Shown here: positions 7,586-11,558 of the stretch, one piece after another | How positions within the stretch are numbered: the stretch's first letter is position 1 | Layout: each line of letters begins with the position of its first letter | From: Gammaproteobacteria bacterium | Lineage (GTDB): Bacteria; Pseudomonadota; Gammaproteobacteria; GRL18 | Length of the DNA stretch: 11,558 nucleotides | Reading direction: 5' to 3' | Assembly (NCBI GenBank): GCA_013139395.1 | Contig: WTAX01000008.1 | Location: 1-11,558, forward strand | Position numbers and translations under genes: made by a program | The notes under the pieces: generated by a model | What the model was told of the DNA's origin: nothing | Databases searched by the model: none | What the model saw: only the letters and a program-made list of their open reading frames with translations

Positions 7586-8476
7586 ATGAAAAAAATTGGC
7601 GTGATTGGAATACCCGGCAAATGGTCAACAGAGACTTTAGCCGATGCCATCGAACAACGAACAGGATTTCGCCTTGTTATTGATATGAGTCGAGTCAGCT
7701 TAGATTTATCTAATAACGAATTAAACTACTTAGATGCAGATAAAAAAATAAATCTATGTGATTTAGATGGGTTGATCATCAAAAAAATTAGTGCTGAATA
7801 TAATCCCAATACTCTAGACAGACTAGAGTTGCTGCTCATTGCTCAAGCTCAGGGAGTTAAAATATTTAGTGCGCCAGAAAAAATCATGCGCTTAATTGAT
7901 CGCTTAAGTTGTACCGTTATGTTACGTAAAGCTGATTTACCGATGCCCGACACCATTGTGACTGAAGATATTAATGAAGCAATTGAAGCAGTTAAAAAAT
8001 TCTCCAGTGCTGTTTTTAAACCACTTTTTTCAACCAAGGCACGAGGAATGGTCATCATTGATTCCAGCAAACCTATTGAACAGATAAAGAGTGAAATTAA
8101 ACAATTTCAAGCAGAGCATCAAATGATGTATATTCAGAAAAAAGTCAATTTACCAGGACAAGATCTTGGCCTGGTTTTTTTAGGTGGTCAATATCTGGGG
8201 ACTTATGCCAGGGTCAATCAATCCGGCACCTGGAACACGACTATTAATAGTGGCGGCCGATATGAAAAGTTCACGCCTTCTGAAGAAATTATCAGTATTG
8301 CACAACGAGCACAGGATCTTTTTTCAATGGATTTTACCACCGTTGATATTGCTGAAACAGATAATGGCCCAATTGTATTTGAAGTATCTGCCTTTGGCGG
8401 TTTTCAGGGAGCATTAGATGGGATAGGCATCAAAGCAGCCGAGTTATATGCTGATTATGTGCTTAATAAGATGTAA
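7586..8476 (+). CDS. GAK-system ATP-grasp enzyme (RimK-like fold)
   Basis: ATP-grasp ligase-like enzyme of the family NCBI calls GAK-system (grasp-amphipathic-kinase), related to RimK-type carboxylate-amine ligases; the substrate is unknown. The 296 residues open with MKKIGVIGIPGKWSTETLADA. Then follow DGLIIKKISAEYNPNTLDRLE (61-81), FSAPEKIMRLIDRLSCTVML (94-113), LPMPDTIVTED (118-128), the ATP-binding FKPLFSTKARGM (144-155, with K145 and K151), and FEVSAFGGFQG (265-275), whose E266 with D254 probably binds Mg. S268 stands where many ATP-grasp enzymes have Asn, as I recall being usual for this family. AGGA lies 8 bases before the ATG. A histidine phosphatase, a metallophosphoesterase and a PhoU-like gene follow on the same strand. 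The last codon and the stop lie at the edge of an inserted MITE: the G of ATG and the TAA belong to the element. Confidence 0.87.
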   Translation: MKKIGVIGIPGKWSTETLADAIEQRTGFRLVIDMSRVSLDLSNNELNYLDADKKINLCDLDGLIIKKISAEYNPNTLDRLELLLIAQAQGVKIFSAPEKIMRLIDRLSCTVMLRKADLPMPDTIVTEDINEAIEAVKKFSSAVFKPLFSTKARGMVIIDSSKPIEQIKSEIKQFQAEHQMMYIQKKVNLPGQDLGLVFLGGQYLGTYARVNQSGTWNTTINSGGRYEKFTPSEEIISIAQRAQDLFSMDFTTVDIAETDNGPIVFEVSAFGGFQGALDGIGIKAAELYADYVLNKM

Positions 8477-8661
8477 CTACTCAGCGTGTTTAGATTTTGC
8501 CCAAATTCTAGGCATTTTTGCACGGCCCTTTATGGGCGCCACAGGCGTTGTGTGAGCATATATAAATATGTGACCATTTCCAGGTGCCCCTTGAGGGTAG
8601 AGTACAAAAATAACGACGAAGTTGGGTAAAAGATGAATACGCTGAGTAGTTACAATAAGAT
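8465..8661. mobile_element. 181-bp palindromic MITE-like element with IS66-type ends, plus 8-bp target duplication
   Basis: The element spans 8473-8653 and is bounded by perfect 15-bp terminal inverted repeats, GTAACTACTCAGCGT and its complement. Imperfect symmetry continues inward to about 36 bp, and further matches follow (ATTTTTG-AC, CCCT…GGGC-CC) to a palindromic centre CATATATAAATATG at 8557-8570, which is exactly the midpoint. AATAAGAT flanks both ends (8465-8472 and 8654-8661), a perfect 8-bp target duplication. GTAA termini and 8-bp duplications are known features of IS66-family elements, so it is probably a non-autonomous relative moved by an IS66-type transposase. There is no transposase inside. 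The intact target duplication points to a fairly recent insertion. Confidence 0.9.
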
Positions 8662-8690
8662 TTAATTATACATAAAATAGACTTAACACT

Positions 8691-9407
8691 ATGGCAAGAA
8701 TCATAGCCGCGTTAATACGACATGGTGATTATCACCAGCTAAAAGATACACCCAGTGCCTGGCAGCCTTTTCCTTTAAATGAAGCAGGAAAAGATCATGC
8801 TCGCTCAGCAGCACAAGACATCCATAACACACTGATTCAACAGAATTGGCTGCTGCACCCGGCCTGTGATTCATCACGACTATTAAGAGCATGGCAAACA
8901 GCAGAAATAATTTGTGAGCAATTAAAAAATACTCAGTCTCATAAAAGAGAGCACGTTATTACCATTGACAGCTTTGATGCATTAGCAGAACGAAGTGTTG
9001 GCAGCGCAGCTAACTTAACTCTTGCTCAGATTGAGGAAATAATTCATAGTGATCCTCGTTTTGATTCCTTACCAGAAGATTGGAAATCAAACAGCCATTT
9101 TTGCCTGCCTTTACAAGGGGCTGAATCCCTAATGAATTCAGGGAAACGTGTTGCCGATCATATAACAAAAAGCCTGTCTGATTTACAAAAATCAGTTAAA
9201 CAGCCTACACTAAAACTATTTGTTGGCCATGGTGCTGCTTTTCGACATGCGGCCTATCATTTAGGCATACTGTCATTTGAACAAATAGCCCGGTTAAGTA
9301 TGTACCACGGCCAACCCGTATTTATAGAACGACGAGAAGATGGTTCATGGACTCATATCGCAGGACAATGGAAAATTCGAGAAAAAAACACCCAGTACAC
9401 TGATTAG
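8691..9407 (+). CDS. SixA-like histidine phosphatase
   Basis: Cytoplasmic histidine-phosphatase superfamily enzyme (branch 1) that should form a phospho-histidine intermediate; its substrate may be a phosphorylated protein or small molecule. The RHG motif is ALIRHGDYHQ (7-16) with R10 and nucleophile H11; SSRLLRAWQTAE (61-72) provides R63; E100 in LAERSVG is the likely proton donor; and H180 in LFVGHGAAFRHA is the second catalytic His. All four key residues are present, so it should be active. At 238 residues it is longer than E. coli SixA (about 160). No strong ribosome binding site precedes the ATG. Its distance from the ATP-grasp gene is caused by the MITE; without it the gap would be about 25 bp, so the two were once tightly coupled. 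Its stop codon lies in the first unit of a tandem repeat. Confidence 0.88.
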   Translation: MARIIAALIRHGDYHQLKDTPSAWQPFPLNEAGKDHARSAAQDIHNTLIQQNWLLHPACDSSRLLRAWQTAEIICEQLKNTQSHKREHVITIDSFDALAERSVGSAANLTLAQIEEIIHSDPRFDSLPEDWKSNSHFCLPLQGAESLMNSGKRVADHITKSLSDLQKSVKQPTLKLFVGHGAAFRHAAYHLGILSFEQIARLSMYHGQPVFIERREDGSWTHIAGQWKIREKNTQYTD

Positions 9408-9570
9408 GACTATAGGAAATTTATTTCCGAAATAGTCATTATCCTGGTAATTAGGACTATAGGAAATTTATTTCCGTAAATAGTCATTATCCTGGTGACT
9501 AGGAATATCGGAAATTTATTTCCGCAAATGGTTATTATCCTGGTGATTAGGACTTTAGATTGTTATTTCC
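9403..9570 (+). repeat. tandem repeat, three 47-48-bp hairpin-forming units plus a degenerate fourth
   Basis: Units lie at 9403-9449 (47 bp), 9450-9497 and 9498-9545 (48 bp each); a partial unit (9546 to about 9570) keeps ATTAGGACT and TTATTTCC. Each unit contains GGAAATTTATTTCC, a 6-bp inverted repeat with a TT loop, and in units 1-2 this core is enclosed by GACTAT/ATAGTC, giving a stem of about 12 bp with a small internal loop. Unit 3 has lost part of the outer stem but extended the inner one to CGGAAAT/ATTTCCG. The array starts at the phosphatase stop codon and ends before the metallophosphoesterase ribosome binding site. It may act as an RNA processing, stability or attenuation element. 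There are no spacers, so it is not CRISPR. Confidence 0.88.
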
Positions 9571-9602
9571 ATAACCTTAAATATTCATATAAAGAGCAAT
9601 TA

Positions 9603-10964
9603 ATGATTCCAGAAAAATATAATAAATATTTTAATCGCTATTATGGTAAACAATGGATTAATGCCAGATTACCATCCAAACCACAAGTATGGTTGATGGG
9701 GCCTTACGAGCAATCCATAAAAAAAGATACTAAAATAACCAGGACTATCGCCTGTGAAATAAAAGCTCATCTTGAAAGTGATTCCTGGGTCTGGCCAAAT
9801 CAGACTATCTATTTTTTTTCTGATATGCATGCTGATGCCGATGCATTTATTGCTTCACTAGTCGCCTCAGGCGGTGTCAAAAAAACGGGCTCAAAAGATA
9901 AACAATTTAAGCTCACGGCTGAGGGAAAAAAAGCGCGCTTTATTCTTGGTGGAGACTATTTTGATAAAGGCCCCAGTACCTTACGACTTTTGGATGTTAT
10001 TAAACTGCTTATCGATAAAGGTGGCGATGTTGTTATTTTAGCAGGCAATCATGATACCAGAACATTAATTGGCATTCGTTCACTATCCAGGAGACACATC
10101 TCCACAGAACATTTTTTTGTTCGAATGGGATTTAAACCTATCTCTCTTTTTAAAGAAATATATGAGCGCTACTTAAAAGGAAAAAAAGGCAAAAAATATA
10201 AAGCTCCTGGTATTAAGAAGTGTAGAAAAAAATTATTTCCTTCTAAAAATTGGGTAAAAAAATTTCCAGATATTGCCAGACAGCAAGTATCCCAGATTGC
10301 TCTACAAAAAGATATGAAACGAACCATTGAAAAAATTGATAATTTTGAACAATGGTATACTGATGAAAATATGAGTCTCAAACAAATATATTCTGCAGTC
10401 AAAAAATGGAAAGAATTATTTTTATATCCAAAAGGTAAATATTACTGGTTTTTTAAGCATCTTCAGTTAGCCAGCAAAGAAGGATCATTTTTCTTTGTTC
10501 ATGCGGGTGTCGATGATTTAAGTGCCAAAATGATTCGAAATCATGGTATTAAAAAGCTTAATAAACAATTCAGAAAAAAACTAAAATCTGAATTATTTGA
10601 CCTTTATTATGGGCCATTAGGTAATATGATTAGAACGAAATATCGTAACTGTGATCGTCACTTTACTAAAAAAGGTGCCTTAATGATGTATAATTCAGGT
10701 ATCAATACGATTGTTCATGGACATAGAAATTTATATTACGGACAACGTATCATGCTGCGTAAAGGACTCTTTAATTTTGAGTGTGATACCTCTTTAGACA
10801 TTAATACTCGAAAAAAAGAAGGGATTGTTCATGGTCCGGGAGCATCAGTTACTATTATTCATCCCAATAAGATTATTTTAGGAATAAGTAGTGATTATCC
10901 ATATATTAAAGTGTTTGAGCCCGAATTAACCCTAAAGCTGTGTGAGCTATATAAAGAGAGATGA
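9603..10964 (+). CDS. calcineurin-like (PPP-type) metallophosphoesterase with large Lys-rich insert
   Basis: Dinuclear-metal phosphoesterase related to the PPP/calcineurin group. Metal and catalytic motifs appear in order: FSDMHADADAF (72-82; D74, H76), LGGDYFDKGP (115-124; D118, D121), AGNHD (147-151; N149, H150), FVHAGVDD (298-305; H300) and VHGHRN (371-376; H372, H374). The first motif is SDMH instead of the usual GDxH, and DKGP replaces DRGP. Between GNHD and FVHAG lies a segment of about 140 residues, rich in Lys and aromatic residues, longer than in typical family members. The 453-residue form starts at ATG 9603 with AAGAG 7 bases upstream. A longer frame from GTG at 9495 would translate the tandem repeats and is rejected. 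It follows the histidine phosphatase and precedes the PhoU-like gene by 7 bp, so it is likely cotranscribed. Substrate unknown. Confidence 0.86.
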   Translation: MIPEKYNKYFNRYYGKQWINARLPSKPQVWLMGPYEQSIKKDTKITRTIACEIKAHLESDSWVWPNQTIYFFSDMHADADAFIASLVASGGVKKTGSKDKQFKLTAEGKKARFILGGDYFDKGPSTLRLLDVIKLLIDKGGDVVILAGNHDTRTLIGIRSLSRRHISTEHFFVRMGFKPISLFKEIYERYLKGKKGKKYKAPGIKKCRKKLFPSKNWVKKFPDIARQQVSQIALQKDMKRTIEKIDNFEQWYTDENMSLKQIYSAVKKWKELFLYPKGKYYWFFKHLQLASKEGSFFFVHAGVDDLSAKMIRNHGIKKLNKQFRKKLKSELFDLYYGPLGNMIRTKYRNCDRHFTKKGALMMYNSGINTIVHGHRNLYYGQRIMLRKGLFNFECDTSLDINTRKKEGIVHGPGASVTIIHPNKIILGISSDYPYIKVFEPELTLKLCELYKER

Positions 10965-10971
10965 AATACTT

Positions 10972-11558
10972 ATGACTATTTTCAATGAAGTAAATGAAAA
11001 TTTACAATTTCTGATCTCTGAAGTGTCACTACAAGTCACCAATCTGCAACTTTATTTAAAAAACCCATCCAAAGACCTGGCTAAACACATCCTGGACAGA
11101 AGCGGCTATTTTTATAATTTGAAAGTACGTATACAAAATACCTGCAGTCGAATTATTGCCCAGAACAAAGAGCCTGAATCTGTTAATAGAAAATTAAAAG
11201 CACTTGACTCTATTGCTTCAAGTTTAACAGAGATAGCTGAATTATGCGGAAATTGTGTTTCTAACATTCAATCCTGTAATAAAAAGAAATATATTTATAA
11301 TAAAAAATATAATGACATGTTAAATGATGTCAAAAAACAAATCAGTAAAATTGAACTCAGTATTTATGATGATAATACTAAGTTAGCTTTAAAAATTGGC
11401 CAGGTTCATAAAAAATTCAGGAAAATAAATCACCAACAGCAAAAACAATATAGTCGCAAACTTTCCAGAAAAAAATCTGTCAAAAAATTAATGACATTTG
11501 TTAATGTGATGAACACATTAACACAAATGGGAAAAGTTCTATTAAACATTAGTGAGAC
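10972..11558 (+). CDS. PhoU-like helical protein (3' end outside window)
   Basis: The frame is open from ATG 10972 to the window edge, giving 195 codons. It starts 7 bp after the metallophosphoesterase stop; GAGAG about 11 bases upstream is a possible ribosome binding site. The protein is all-helical in appearance, very rich in Lys, Asn and Ile, with no signal peptide. Two segments resemble PhoU helix patterns (compare the PhoU consensus LERIGDxxxNIA): LDSIASSLTEIAELCGNCVSNI (78-99, split around E87) and TFVNVMNTLTQMGKVLLNISE near the visible end. The metal-binding E/D residues of PhoU are only partly kept. C92, C95 and C102 form an unusual CxxC-x6-C cluster. PhoU domains normally sense or relay phosphate state with transporters or kinases. 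If the two-repeat reading is right, little of the protein is missing. The PhoU assignment is by pattern only. Confidence 0.6.
   Translation, partial: MTIFNEVNENLQFLISEVSLQVTNLQLYLKNPSKDLAKHILDRSGYFYNLKVRIQNTCSRIIAQNKEPESVNRKLKALDSIASSLTEIAELCGNCVSNIQSCNKKKYIYNKKYNDMLNDVKKQISKIELSIYDDNTKLALKIGQVHKKFRKINHQQQKQYSRKLSRKKSVKKLMTFVNVMNTLTQMGKVLLNISE

Noticed and set aside
8473..8653. Open frame of about 60 codons on the minus strand across the MITE
   Set aside because: It has no start signal, the sequence is explained by the palindromic element, and no transposase motif is visible.
9403..9545. Possible CRISPR array
   Set aside because: The 48-bp units are contiguous, with no unique spacers and no cas genes nearby.
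9495..9602. GTG start extending the metallophosphoesterase by 36 residues
   Set aside because: The extension would translate the tandem hairpin repeats. The ATG at 9603 has a ribosome binding site, and the domain begins well after it.

Overview
This 11.6-kb window looks like a piece of chromosome from an AT-rich gammaproteobacterium, probably marine or otherwise exposed to sodium. The reasons are a lipoprotein-release (Lol) ABC transporter, which is diagnostic of a diderm with sorted lipoproteins; an NhaD-type Na+/H+ antiporter; and a large SLC13-type permease. I cannot name the genus. The right-hand third (about 9.4-11.5 kb) is visibly richer in A+T and in Lys/Asn codons than the lol region.

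Layout. Positions 1-369 (minus strand) hold the start of a small unrecognised protein gene, broken by a one-base frameshift in an A-run. Positions 370-745 hold no gene but contain three inverted repeats. Positions 746-4275 (minus) carry nhaD and, upstream of it, an SLC13/DASS permease with two RCK_C (TrkA_C) domains. A YugP-type membrane zinc metallopeptidase (4554-5234, plus) diverges from them. Then come lolD and one lolC-type permease gene (5339-7265, minus), which overlap by 8 bp; the partner permease lolE is not next to them, so a LolF-like single-permease system is possible. A 320-bp divergent intergenic region follows.

From 7586 to the right edge runs a plus-strand operon-like group: an ATP-grasp enzyme that I recognise as the GAK-system type, a SixA-like histidine phosphatase, a calcineurin-like/PPP-type metallophosphoesterase, and a PhoU-like helical protein cut by the window edge. 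One ligase/kinase-fold enzyme, two phosphatases and a PhoU-like protein together suggest a phosphorylation-linked system of unknown function. An HprK-related kinase and other GAK partners would be expected just beyond the right edge.

Two repeat structures interrupt this operon. A 181-bp, almost fully palindromic MITE-like element has 15-bp perfect terminal inverted repeats starting with GTAA and a perfect 8-bp target duplication, which are IS66-family hallmarks. It is inserted exactly over the stop codon of the ATP-grasp gene. Between the phosphatase and the metallophosphoesterase lie three tandem units of about 48 bp, each able to form a hairpin; the first unit contains the phosphatase stop codon. 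Removing the MITE on paper restores a tight operon with a 25-bp gap, so the insertion is secondary.
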